Below, in pieces: positions 33,872-44,505 of a stretch of DNA of 64,000 nt (positions within the stretch are counted from its first letter, which is position 1; every line of letters begins with the position of its first letter). The stretch covers positions 51,429,946 to 51,493,945 of the forward strand of contig NC_134465.1 of NCBI RefSeq assembly GCF_047948215.1, read 5' to 3'. The notes under the pieces were generated by a model. It had not been told where the DNA came from. It made no database searches and saw nothing but the letters and a program-made list of their open reading frames with translations. The stretch comes from Lycorma delicatula. Its lineage: Eukaryota; Arthropoda; Insecta; Hemiptera; Fulgoridae. Position numbers and translations under genes: made by a program.

Positions 33872-34906
33872 TTTTTTTTTTGTCTTCAGTCATTTGACTG
33901 GTTTGATGCAGCTCTCCAAGATTCCCTATCTAGTGCTAGTCGTTTCATTTCAGTATACCCTCTACATCCTACATCCCTAACAATTTGTTTTACATATTCC
34001 AAACGTGGCCTGCCTACACAATTTTTCCCTTCTACCTGTCCTTCCAATATTAAAGCGACTATTCCAGGATGCCTTAATATGTGGCCTATAACTCTGTCTA
34101 TTCTTTTAATTATATTTTTGCCGCAATAGATTACATCTATTTGCCGCAATACCTCTTCATTTGTCACTTTATCCACCCATCTGATTTTTAACATTCTCCT
34201 ATAGCACCACATTTCAAAAGCTTCTAATCTTTTCTTCTCAGATACTCCGATCGTCCAAGTTTCACTTCCATATAAAGCGACACTCCAAACATACACTTTC
34301 AAAAATATTTTCCTGACATTTAAATTAATTTTTGATGTAAACAAATTATATTTATTACTGAAGGCTCGTTTAGCTTGTGCTATTCGGCATTTTATATCGC
34401 TCCTGCTTCGTCCATCTTTAGTAATTCTACTTCCCAAATAACAAAATTCTTCTACCTCCATAATCTTTTCTCCTCCTATTTTCACATTCAGCGGTCCATC
34501 TTTGTTATTTCTACTACATTTCATTACTTTTGTTTTGTTCTTGTTTATTTTCATGCGATAGTTCTTGCGTAGGACTTTATCTATGCCGTTCATTGTTTCT
34601 TCTAAATCCTTTTTATTCTTGGCTAGAATTACTATATCATCAGGAAATCGTAGCATCTTTATCTTTTCACCTTGTATTGTTACTCCGAATCTAAATTGTT
34701 CTTTAACATCATTAACTGCTAGTTCCATGTAAAGATTAAAAAGTAACGGAGATAGGGAACATCCTTGTTGGACTCCCTTTCTTAGTACGGCTTCTTTCTT
34801 ATGTTCTTCAATTGTTACTGTTGCTGTTTGGTTCCTGTACATGTTAGCAATTGTTCTTCTATCTCTGTATTTGAACCCTAATTTTTTTAAAATGCTGAAC
34901 ATTTTA
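33872..34906 (-). mobile_element. RTE-1 LINE with continuous ORF, 5'-truncated
   Basis: Poly(T) at 33872-33880 marks the 3' end. The 5' edge is at about 34906, where the family sequence ACATTTTATT stops. Possible short duplication of TTGCG at the edges. It has the longest uninterrupted RTE-1 frame in the window. The 3' untranslated part is only about seven bases, as in the other five anchored copies. Confidence 0.92.
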
Positions 34907-34935
34907 TTGCGTAAAAATGAACATATTTGAAACAA
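33886..34935 (-). CDS. RTE-1 reverse transcriptase C-terminal ORF, partial
   Basis: 349 codons in one frame, of which the first nine or so come from flanking DNA. By residue: GVQQGCSLSPLLFN at about 54-67, the catalytic box at 97-100 reads FPDD in place of FADD, a GSRITKDGRSRSDIK block follows (thumb), then YGSETWTIGVSEKKRLEAFE and a RHPGIVALILEGQVEGKN tail ending SNQSND. The C-terminal block resembles the YGCESWTVK/AFELWCWRR region of RTE/BovB elements (family knowledge). Missing endonuclease and fingers plus the Ala-to-Pro change beside the catalytic Asp pair argue that it is dead. Confidence 0.85.
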   Translation of the reverse strand: MFQICSFLRNKMFSILKKLGFKYRDRRTIANMYRNQTATVTIEEHKKEAVLRKGVQQGCSLSPLLFNLYMELAVNDVKEQFRFGVTIQGEKIKMLRFPDDIVILAKNKKDLEETMNGIDKVLRKNYRMKINKNKTKVMKCSRNNKDGPLNVKIGGEKIMEVEEFCYLGSRITKDGRSRSDIKCRIAQAKRAFSNKYNLFTSKINLNVRKIFLKVYVWSVALYGSETWTIGVSEKKRLEAFEMWCYRRMLKIRWVDKVTNEEVLRQIDVIYCGKNIIKRIDRVIGHILRHPGIVALILEGQVEGKNCVGRPRLEYVKQIVRDVGCRGYTEMKRLALDRESWRAASNQSND

Positions 34936-35858
34936 AAAACGTAAAATTTAATAAATTAAAAATCCAACTAAAACTTTGCAACGTCACAAACATCTTACAA
35001 TCATGACGTTACTGTCTTATTGACGTACGAATTAATTTTATTCTTGACGACCTACTATTATGAACATAACAGTTTAATTTTAAAAAACGATAATTGATTT
35101 GAATTTAAATTAGCATCTTTTAGAAAATCCCTGAAGATGGTGTAACAGCTCCGAAAGTACTAGGATTTACACATTTTAAATTGTTGATAAGTGGAAATTT
35201 AATCTATACAATTGTATTAACACCAAGGGTGTGAAATGCTTAGTAAATTAAATATATTGATATATTTACATAAATTCTGAAAAATTGAAAAAAAGAAATT
35301 ATTCATCTAGAAAATTGTCACCCGCAGACTCTTTAATTATCCTATATTAGTAATTAAAGAGTAATATTTGAATTAATAGTTCACTGGAAAGTGATTTATG
35401 AATTATTAAAACTCTCATAACTTGTTATACTAAAAGTTCTATTAGTTATATTTGTCATGAGAGTAATACATGTAAATTCAAATTATAAGTTGTTTTAGCA
35501 TCAACGAGTTTTATTTATATACTGAATAAAACTTGATTAAAAAAATAATTTTATATTAAAGTTTTATTGCTAGGACCGTAGGAAACGTGTTTTGTAAATA
35601 TAGAGAAATAAAAATAGTCATCTACTTTTTAGTTGAAATTTATATAAATTTAAAAACTGTTACTTTTAAGCGAAAGTTATAGCTTCTAATTTTTAAAAAT
35701 CTTATGTAAAGTAATTTTATATAGAATTTCTTTTAATTATAACTATTAATTGGTTTTAAATTTATTAAATTTTACTTTTTTTTGTTTCGAATATGGATAT
35801 TTTTACTGAAAAAAAAATTATTAAAGTGTAAATAAAGTTATTCAAATTTAAAACTAAA
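34936..35858. other. AT-rich sequence, no gene seen
   Basis: Includes a perfect 11-bp inverted repeat (CTCTTTAATTA, 35329-35361). Nothing else recognised. Confidence 0.5.
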
Positions 35859-36736
35859 ACCCACCGTGTTGGTCTAGTGGTGAACGCGTCTTCCCAAATC
35901 AGCTGATTTTGGTAGTCGAGTAGTTCCAGCGTTCAAATCCTAGTAAAATCAGTTATTTTTATACGGTTTTGAATACTAGATCGTGAATACCGATGTTCTT
36001 TGGTGATTTTTTTTTTTTGTTTTAGTTATAAATGAGTCTGAGAAATGCCATTTACGCAATCCCCATAAATGGGGAAGTGTCGCGGACTCGCGCAGGTTCG
36101 GCTACATGTTGTTAACAGCCTATGTGTACCCGCACCCTACCGGCTAAAACTCATATCTCACCGTTTCTCCTCCTCCCGGGTCGGTCCTGCAGTTTAAGCA
36201 TTGCGCGCGCCCAGGAGGTGCCTTTAGGGTCCAGGGGTCCAGAATACTCGTGCTTCATCACCGTCGCCCATCCGCACAAGTGCAGACGCACGGCGGCTGT
36301 ACAGGGGGCTGTCCTTCGTCCCTTCACGTTCAAGTCACTTTCTTCGTCTGAGTCTCAGGTATTTTGTATGGAAATCTGATTCCTTGCCGGACGATCTTAA
36401 GTCCTCTTACTGATCTGGTTCCTAAATCAGGGTCTATCCCGTTCTCTCGCTTTAGTTTTCAGGATACTAGTTGCTAGGTGTACTACCTTGTCCCATTCCG
36501 CTCTTCCTGTCAACGTGTATAGAACTGGTTCTTCCGGAGAAATCTAGCTTAACCCAACAGCCGGCTTAACCCGTTCTTCGGTGGTTGGATTTCAATTAAC
36601 TACACATCTCAGGATTGGTCGAACTGAGACTTTACAAGACTACACTTCATTTACACTCATACATATCATCTTCATTCATCCTCTGAAGTATTATTTGAAC
36701 GGTAATTACCGGAGGCAACAGGAAAAAGAAAGAAAG
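35859..36736 (+). mobile_element. SINE-A, split by a LINE fragment
   Basis: Head at 35859 (A box TGGTCTAGTGG, B box GTTCAAATCC), tail at 36736. Interrupted at 36006-36572 by another insertion with an 11-bp duplication. Confidence 0.8.
36006..36572 (-). mobile_element. LINE 3' fragment inserted in SINE-A
   Basis: A GC-rich 567-bp block with a poly(T) edge at 36006-36018 and an 11-bp flanking duplication (GTTCTTTGGTG at 35995-36005 and GTTCTTCGGTG at 36573-36583, one mismatch). On the minus strand the 5' part reads VYTLTGRAEWDKVVHLATSI, similar in style to the end of R1-type ORF2 (weak). The rest is 3' untranslated. ORFs of 60-85 codons here are shadows. Confidence 0.65.
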
Positions 36737-37309
36737 GTCAGTCGGCTTCAAGTGGAGCTGCTGAGGAGTAGAGTACGTGGAGCTGCAGTGTTCAGTTAAT
36801 ACATGTTTAGACATAATTATAATTTATACAGTACAATCATCGTTATTTATATAAGTATTTTTCATACCGTAAAAATAAAAAATTATTTCATTAATTCAAT
36901 TGAATTTTATTTGGGAGTAGTTCATTCCCTAACAATATCTACATTGATTTAACCGTTAAGCAAAAATTAAGGCATTCTACATCAGTATATCAGTGCATAG
37001 AATCTTTTAGGCCACTGGTATTGCAGTATTCGATTTCATATTTTATTAGGCTTTTTCAACTATCATAAACAAACTTTATATTCAGCGAAAAACTTAATTA
37101 AAATGTATGCTTAAAGGTAAAAGGGCTAAAAGGTAAAGCGTGGGGCACGCTCTAATTATAAAGTGGTTTTATACGAGAACACGCCCCAGGCTTTTCTTTT
37201 TAATCGTACATAAATAGAATTTTTTTTTAAAAGTAATTTTCATGAAAACAAAAGTACTTTGAAATGTTTTTTATTTCTGATATTTTTTTTGTTCATCTGG
37301 ACCACTAAG
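36737..37309. other. No gene seen
   Basis: AT-rich, nothing recognised. Confidence 0.45.
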
Positions 37310-37900
37310 GATCTCGTTTACACAATAGTTTGGAACTTCTTGTTTTTTTCCAATATTTTTTCATCCTGTTGTATTTCTTCCTCGGACCATTTATTTCTAT
37401 ACTCCTCTTATCCTTCTCTGGAAACTTAGATTTTTTGACTAATTTTCTAAATCAGTCTTTGTTTAGACAGGTTTCTTTGGAGATTTTTAATGTTTTAAAA
37501 TCGTTTTCTACTTCTTTAAATAGGTTAGTTTTAATAGTTCTACTGTAACAAAAGTTAAATATTTGTTTTATAAATCTGTTTTCGTTCGTTCTGTATAAAT
37601 AACCCGTAAATTGTAATCTTCTCCGAACGGTGTCCCTATTTTTTTCTGTATTTTTATGTAAATTGCAATTTCACTTTTTAGTTTATAAATTCTGTCCTGG
37701 TAATCGGGTCCATATAGGTTTCTTAAAATTCTTTTTTAAAAAGGTCTTTATCTGAAAAATCTTCCAATCACTTCGCACCATAACCGACATTTGCTACATT
37801 CTCTCTTTTAGCGCTTCCTTTGATAGATTTTTTGACGGTATACTTCTCCAAGATATTTAAAATTTGACACTTTTGATTTTCTGATTTTTTTTTTTAAGTT
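37310..37900 (-). mobile_element. RTE-like LINE (second family) C-terminal fragment
   Basis: The minus strand in pieces reads VKFKYLGE, then RRRLQFTGYLYRTNENRFIK, a long Lys-rich region and ends near RMKKYWK. This follows the order of the 43106 element (YLGE, FGHLIRT, RMKKYWAARK). Frameshifts and stops are frequent, so it is an older, inactive copy. Ends are not precisely defined. Confidence 0.6.
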
Positions 37901-38066
37901 ACTGAAGAAGTTACAGAAACTTCCAAATAAATCTCATCGGTAAAATTGAAGAATAATTTTTCCTGAGGATACTCGAATGACCAAAAGTACTAGAAAAGAG
38001 ACTGCCGATGAATTGTTGGTAAGGCTGGATTTCATTTATTTATATATAAATAAATAATTTATAAAT

Positions 38067-38376
38067 AAAGTGATAAAGTGACAAATGAAGAGGTATTACG
38101 ACAAATAGATGAAGAAAGAAGCATTTGGAAAAATATAGTTAAAAGAAGAGACAGACTTATCGGCCACATACTAAGGCATCATGGAATAGTCGCTTTAATA
38201 TTGGAAGGACAGGTAGAAGGAAAAAATTGTGTAGGCAGGCTACGTTTGGAATATGTAAAACAAATTGCTAGGGATGTAGGATGTAGAGGGTATACTGAAA
38301 TAAAACGACTAGCACTAGATAGGGAATCTTGGAGAGCTGCATCAAACCAGTCAAATGACTGAAGACAAAAAAAAAA
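38067..38376 (+). mobile_element. RTE-1 LINE 3' piece
   Basis: A 94-codon open frame at 38078-38362 carries NEEVLRQIDEERSIWKNIVKR, RHHGIVALILEG and ends SNQSND with TGA, then AAGAC and poly(A) to 38376. 5'-truncated. A possible ATAATTTAT duplication is at 38054 and 38378, but about ten extra bases separate it from the 5' edge, so it is weak. Confidence 0.9.
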
Positions 38377-39274
38377 CATAATTTATTATTATTTGTCCCG
38401 GGAGTCTTTACATGTTATTAATTCGATAATATTTAATCACATAATAAAAAAAAATATGGATACTGACATAGACAACGATCGATATAGAGAATGACAATCG
38501 ATATATTTCTTGATGTATAAATCGACATTAAATTTAGTAAAAGAATTTTTCGATTATTTATATATACGTTTTTTTTTTATGATTTATATAGTAATGAGAT
38601 TGATGAGGTTTGAACTGTGGTAAACATAATGGCAATATCGGAGCATTGCCTGGTCCACTACTTTCACCATAAAGTTTTATCATAAATTAACCCCTCACTA
38701 AAAAAGAAATCTTAGGTGAATCTATACATGTGTAATTATTTTTCCACTATATTATAATAAATAAACATTTCAAAAAAAAATATTACAATCTTCTTGTCAA
38801 TCTTTTCTGTTTATTAAATTTTGTATCAATTAAAGCCATATTTACAAAATTTAATTTATACATTTTAATGATAAATACTCGTAAAATTGCTGGCGTAACA
38901 GAAGTTTAAAAGTTTTATATTACGTATATGACATCTGTTTAATATACAACTTTAATAATAACTGAATCATTTCCTTTTTTAATATATAGAACTCAACAAT
39001 AGTTCTCAGTAATTTATTGCTTTAAAATTTTTGTAATAAATTAAATTTTTTTAATATTCCTTTTCCTTCTTCTTCGACCTATGACACCTAAATATACTTT
39101 CATGTAAATATAATAACGGATGATTCGAAAAGGACTTCACAAATTTAAAAGCATATAAAAATTTATTTAAATAACTTACAGGTTCAGTTAAGATCTCATT
39201 TCGTAGCAAAACAAATCAAGTTTTGATTCACGTAGTTCATTAGATAAAGGAAAAAACTTGCAAAATGTTTTGTG
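38377..39274. other. AT-rich sequence, no gene seen
   Basis: Nothing recognised except a block near 38640-38760 resembling the R1-like AT-rich tail. Confidence 0.45.
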
Positions 39275-39690
39275 CGGAGTGTAGCCCTTTATGGGGCAGA
39301 GACATAGAGTATTAGGAAGGGAGAGGAGAGAACATTGAAGACCTTTGAAATGTGGGTTTGAAGGAGGATGGAAAAGATCAGCTGGATGGAGAGAGTTCAG
39401 AATGAGGAGGTGCTTCGTTGAGTGGGAGAAGGTAGGACGATTATCGAAATAATAAAAAGAAGAAAATGCAGTTGGTTGGGACATTGGCTGAGACGTGATT
39501 GCCTGTTGGTGTCGGCTTGGGAGGGATCTGTAACGGAGAGGAGAGCAAAATGTCGGAGACGAATGAAGCTGGTAGACAATTTAAAAAGGGAAGGAAGTTA
39601 CTATAAAATGAAACGGATGGCACAGAATGGAGGGTGACCATGTGAAAACCTGCCTTTGGGCAGAACATTTATTATTATTAGTACCGAATT
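39275..39690 (+). mobile_element. RTE-like LINE (third family) 3' end
   Basis: One frame encodes VALYGAET, then EMWVRRMEKISWMERVQNEE-like residues, LGHWLRRDCLL and ends KRMAQNGG. It is interrupted by TAG at 39305-39307 and TGA at 39359-39361 and 39419-39421, each where Trp is expected. The stop is at 39635-39637. The 3' end reads CCTGCCTTTGGGCAGAAC plus an ATT microsatellite, unlike RTE-1. 5'-truncated and inactive. Confidence 0.8.
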
Positions 39691-39714
39691 CAGCCACTAG
39701 TATTATCCCCAGTG

Positions 39715-40545
39715 TATTTGAAAATGGATAAATTTGCCGGTGCGGAACGTGATAGCTGTGTGTTTTGGTTTCATGACTTGCAGTCAGCAACTGTAGTTCA
39801 ACATAATTTTCGTCGACTTCGGTACGGAACCTTCTAGTATGCGTACAATTTACTCTGGGCACCAAACCTTTGTTGAAACAGATTGTTTTTCCGTTAAACA
39901 TACAAATTCACCAGGACGCCCACACATTTCTGAATCACATTTTTAGATAATGTAGTTTTTATTGATGAGTCAACGTTTCACATCAGTGGCAAGATGAACT
40001 GCCGAATACGGGGTATGGAAAACCTTTGAGAAGCTTTGCAACACATTCGTGATAGCTTTATGATCAATATCTTTTGTACCCTAAACAAAGAATCTACGGC
40101 CCGTTCTTCTTCCAGGAAGTAACCGTAAATGATACCATTTATCTGAACATGTTTTAAAATTTTCTAATTTTTCAGTCAGACGAAGATGATCAAGATGACG
40201 TCATCACTCTCAACAAGACGGGCACCACTTCATTACCGCCTAGAAGTTGTGAAGGTCCAATTGAATGGCCACCTCGCTTTCCAGATTTCACCTTGCTAAG
40301 GTTTTTTCTTGTGGTATTTTGTTAAAGATCGGGTTTATGTTCCGCATTTGTCTGATGATCTTGTTGAAATAAGACTACGAAATAACACCGCAGCTGCAGA
40401 GATAACGCCCTACTTGCTGGCTACAGTCTGGAATGAATTCGACTGCAATTGAGATGTATGTCGCATTACAAAGTCATGTCAAAAATGAATTTTGGAAGAT
40501 AAATTTGATACGTTTTTCTATGAAATGAGACCTCAACCGAATTTG
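39715..40545 (+). mobile_element. Mariner-like transposase remnant, internal deletion
   Basis: In broken frames it reads CVFWFHDLQSATVVQHNFRR (N-terminal HTH of the DUF4817-containing type), TNSPGRPHIS, then directly VVFIDESTFHISGKMNCRIR (first catalytic Asp), a distant FPDFTLL...FLWYFVKDRVYVPHL (third-Asp region) and WNEFDCN. About 100 residues expected between GRP and the first Asp are missing. No terminal repeats found. Confidence 0.75.
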
Positions 40546-41700
40546 TAAGTTATTTTAATAGACTTTTATGCTTTTAAAGTTTTGTAATCCTTTTTGAATT
40601 ACTCTTTATTAGGATTGGGAATAATTAAATTCTGCTTGAAATTGATTTTTCTTTTCTTTTTCTTAGACAAATGTTTATCTCGGTTGTTATAATATAAAAG
40701 ATTTTTAATATAAAATATTAAATCTATAATAAAATTTTTAATAAAGAATAAATACTCATTAAACTTTTTATTTTTATTTTCTTTATTAATTTTAAAGAGA
40801 ATGACATTTCTCGTTTGATCCAATTTTAGGATTTCCTTTAATCAATGACAAATTTCCTTCTTTTTTTTTTTTTTGAAGAAAATTAATTGGAAAAGAATTT
40901 CGTTTTTTTTCTTTGCAAAGTAAAAAAAAGAAATACAAAATTACCATTACATCTTTTATTTCTTCTTTGGAATGAAAGGAACGTAACGTAAAAGAGAAAT
41001 GAAAATAAAATTCTGTTATGATTGAAAAATTAAAATTTAGTTTTTTTTTAGCATCTCGTATATATATGTGTATTTATTCATTCGTATATATGTAATACTT
41101 ATATCGGAAAAATGTATCACCAGTTAAATGAAAACGTGTTGATTGGAGTTTTCGTATGTTTACAAAAGTTGTTTAAAAAAAGGTGTGAGTAATAGATCCA
41201 TTTTGTTGATTGAAAAGATAAATGGCTATTTATTGGAAGAAAAAGAGGAAAGTGAGATAATGAAGACTTAGTACGACAGGAAAATGTAAAAAGAAATGAT
41301 TTTACATGGATAATTATATTTCATTTTTAACGTAACTCGTGTCATATTGCAATTTACGCATGAAAGGAAACTTAATCATGTTTAATTCTATCACAAATCA
41401 TATTTTCAAGATGTATCTTTATTATGAATTTCATTTTTTTAATAGAATTTAAATTTAATATTTAATCGTTTTTAAAATGGTTTTAAATTTTATTGAATAA
41501 TTACTTATTCACTAATCCAGCGTTTTAATACTATTTTCCAATTATCCAACAAGAAACGCTATACCTAATAATTTAAAAACTGAAACAATCAAAATTCTCT
41601 CCCGACCATCGAAAAAAAGTAAATAAAAAGGTTTTGCAACGAGGAAAGCATTTATTTTAAATCTTACATTTTTTAACCATTTAACTTTTTTACATATATA
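40546..41700. other. AT-rich sequence, no gene seen
   Basis: Nothing recognised; the 74-codon ORF at 40599 is AT-driven. Confidence 0.5.
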
Positions 41701-41790
41701 CTACCCGGTTCAGGCTCGCTTCGCTTGCTGTTCCGTCTAGCCTGGACCCCGGAGCCTAGGTCGGCAGAGACGAACCCTGGAACCAATTTT
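41701..41790 (-). mobile_element. Possible Helitron-type 3' end, second family
   Basis: On the minus strand it reads AGCGAAGCGAGCCTG then AACCGGGTAG before a T, close to the 50036 block. The stem-loop plus terminal TAG-T fits a Helitron end, though here it is GTAG and not CTAG. The 5' part was not found. Confidence 0.35.
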
Positions 41791-41984
41791 TCGGTATATA
41801 CATTTTATTTTTTATATACATTTTGTATGATGCATTTTAAAAATACTAATAATTACAAATTCATAAAAACGAATACAACAATCAGAGTTATAATAATAAT
41901 AATAACAATAACAATAAAAATAGTAATCACAACTACAATAATAATAAAAAACGGTGATTACATATAAAATAGAATTTACAGTAA

Positions 41985-42520
41985 TCTCAGGATTTATTCA
42001 CAGGTAGTTAAATATATTTCAGTCCCATTGAGAAAAGTCCCATGACGCTAGTCATAACACTTTTAACCACTAGTTTTGTATTAACAATAGTACAATAAAT
42101 AAAACAAGTGTAAAGTTCTTTCACAGCAAATACCTTTCCTGTTAACAAATAAAAAAAAACAAAACTACCCTAAACAATCTATAAATGAAATTTAGTACAT
42201 TATCTCTTCTAAACTTCTAGTCTAAGTCACCGAACCATTTCTTGTTTTCATGTACTGTCCACACTGGAATTACGTCTAACGTCACCTTAATCGTTTCAAA
42301 CTTAATTCACCAGAAATTCGCTCTTTCACTGACCTCCTCGCGGAATACTCTCCTGAATCTCCTCGCAGACTGACATCTTGCAGAAATGATTTCAACTGGT
42401 CTTTCCCGGAGTATTTATACTCCTATCCTCTTTACCTGCCGGATCAAACCCAACTCGAAGCTGGAGAATGATCGTCCGCCCTCAAATATTCCCAAGATAT
42501 TCTAAGATTTTAAAAACTTT
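41985..42520 (-). mobile_element. Possible solo LTR
   Basis: On the minus strand a TATA-type box (GTATAAATAC, 42411-42420) is followed about 400 bases later by AATAAA near 41990. The block between is low in ORFs, and no gag-pol lies beside it. This layout resembles a retrotransposon LTR promoter with polyadenylation signal. No second LTR, target duplication or primer-binding site was verified. Confidence 0.25.
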
Positions 42521-43093
42521 TTTTATATTAACGAGGTTGGGGAACCCCATTTGCGGATGCCAAAGCAGTGATGGATTCGCTAACAGGTTCCGCAAGGTGT
42601 TATTAATTGTGCATGTGTTCCAGAGCACTACCGACTAAACCTCCACCCCTCCTGGGAACCGCTTATGTAGCATTACTTCAGGAAGAGGGTACCCCCACAC
42701 AAACACACACACACAGTACACATAAAAGTACCAGTTCAATAAGTTTTGAAAATGGAGTTATTCCAGAACACATCAATACATAAAAAAAATAATAAAGCTA
42801 AGAAAGGTAAACAGTACTCAACGTAGAAACTATAGTCATCTTAGCAGAAAAGATAATAGTAGTTATTATTAGTAAAATTTAATATAATTTATCTATCTCG
42901 TGTTTTGATGAGTTTATTGCATATATTTTTTTTCAATTATTCGAAAATTACTTTTTCCACGAATTAAGGGTCTTATACTTGTTTTATAAAATTTATATTT
43001 ACATAGTTCATTCATTTTAGTAAACCTTAACGTAGTATATTTGAACCAACTTTATAATTTATACCGTTTTTTCTAATGGTTATTAAAAAAAAC
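42521..43093. other. No gene seen
   Basis: Contains an AC run near 42699-42715. Nothing recognised. Confidence 0.45.
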
Positions 43094-43105
43094 ATATATA
43101 TGTAT

Positions 43106-44493
43106 TATTATTATGCTTTTACGGCCAACATGGGACCACTTAAGTCAATTTTAGTTGGATCTTTTCTGAGAAAAGCGTGTTATTTTACTCTTTCGAGCTG
43201 CCCAGTATTTCTTCATCCGTTCAGATCTTGCTTTCTTTTCTTCATCCGTAAACACCCTCTTCGTTGTATTTTGTCGTTTGTCTGTCTTTTGTTTAAATCT
43301 AATGTTTTTATCTTTTAGCTTTGTAATTTTTCCAGTTTTATTCTGTAGGTCAGTCAGGGGAATTCCCAATTCTTTCATATCTTCTCTAATTTCTTTGATC
43401 CATCCTACTTCTAGCTTTTGGAACCAGAGCTTTTCAATGATATTTCTTGACAGTCTTGTTTCCGGTGTCCTTATGAGATGACCGAAGAAAGAGATTCTTT
43501 TTTTCCGCATAGTATCAGTAACAGGCTCTATTTCTCGATACACCACCTCATTTGGCACAATCCACCATCGGCCTTCTTTTTGGTGTTTTTTATTGATACC
43601 AGATCTGACAATTATCCTCTCTATTTTCAGAATTTTTTCAATTCGGTTTTTCTGAGTGATTTTGAAAAGGGTCTCGCTTCCGTAGGTGACTTCTGGCTGT
43701 ACTACAGTTTTATAATGTTTAAGTTTTGTTTTAGCAGAAAGGCATTTTTTGTTATATGTTGACCAAGTTAATTTTTGGGATTTAATCATTTTATTTGTCC
43801 TGTTTTGCCATGTCACTTTTTCATTTAAATTATAAGTTATTATTTCCCCTAGATATTTAAATTGTTTTACTATTTTAATTTTCTGATTGTTTACCGTAAT
43901 GTGCTCTATTACCAGAGGATCTATGGCCATTAGTTCAGTTTTTTCGAAAGAGATATGAAGCCCTATCTTTTGTGCTAGGTTTTGAAGGCTCATGATTTGT
44001 GTTTTGGCTTCTTGAATATTATTTGCTAAAAGAGCAAGGTCATCTGCAAATCCTAGGCAATTTAGTGTGATGGAGTTTTTCTTAGTACCCATTTTTATAT
44101 TTTTGGGATTTATTTCATACCATTTTCTCATGACAAATTCGAGGGCGCAGTTAAAAAGGAGTGGTGAGAGGCCGTCTCCTTGTCTCAATCCAGTTTTTAT
44201 GTAGAAGGGTTGAGAGAGTTCACCTCTGAATTTCACTCTGGACTGGGTATCGGTTAAAGTTAATTTTATCATGTTTACGAGTTTAGGGTGAAGGCCCAGG
44301 TTTCTCAGAATATTCAGCATGGATGGTCGGTGTATACAATCATAGGCCCTTTTAAAGTCGACGAAGGTGATTATTAGTTGTTTTTTCCGTCTTTTATATA
44401 AGTCCATCATAAGTTTTAGGGATATTATTTGTTCCGGGCAACCTCTCCATGGCCTAAATCCCCCTTGGTATTCCCCAAATTCCAGTTCCAGTT
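43106..44493 (-). mobile_element. RTE-like LINE (second family), 5'-truncated with TSD
   Basis: 3' end at the left with an ATT/TAA microsatellite and TGGCCGTAAAAGC just before it. The 5' edge is at about 44493. A 12-bp duplication ATATATATGTAT is at 43094-43105 and 44494-44505 (low complexity, so moderate weight). It contains one long uninterrupted frame. The state of the ORF suggests a fairly recent copy, and it is distinct from RTE-1. Confidence 0.85.
43151..44410 (-). CDS. RTE-like reverse transcriptase C-terminal ORF, partial
   Basis: 419 codons from a Met at 44410; the frame stays open upstream to the element edge (GEYQGGFRPWRGCPEQ). By residue: FVDFKRAYD at 16-24 with a possible catalytic Asp18, GLRQGDGLSPLLFN at 74-87, catalytic GFADDLALLA with FADD at 121-124, then FKYLGEII (thumb). 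The C-terminus is long and basic with a FFGHLIRTPETR block, ending in EEKKARSERMKKYWAARKSK-like sequence that I would not expect in RTE-1. All core RT motifs are present but the N-terminal endonuclease is missing, so it is not autonomous. Confidence 0.85.
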   Translation of the reverse strand: MMDLYKRRKKQLIITFVDFKRAYDCIHRPSMLNILRNLGLHPKLVNMIKLTLTDTQSRVKFRGELSQPFYIKTGLRQGDGLSPLLFNCALEFVMRKWYEINPKNIKMGTKKNSITLNCLGFADDLALLANNIQEAKTQIMSLQNLAQKIGLHISFEKTELMAIDPLVIEHITVNNQKIKIVKQFKYLGEIITYNLNEKVTWQNRTNKMIKSQKLTWSTYNKKCLSAKTKLKHYKTVVQPEVTYGSETLFKITQKNRIEKILKIERIIVRSGINKKHQKEGRWWIVPNEVVYREIEPVTDTMRKKRISFFGHLIRTPETRLSRNIIEKLWFQKLEVGWIKEIREDMKELGIPLTDLQNKTGKITKLKDKNIRFKQKTDKRQNTTKRVFTDEEKKARSERMKKYWAARKSKITRFSQKRSN

Positions 44494-44505
44494 ATATATA
44501 TGTAT

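Noticed and set aside
36122..36379. 85-codon GC-rich ORF
   Set aside because: Lies antisense in a LINE fragment inserted in SINE-A.
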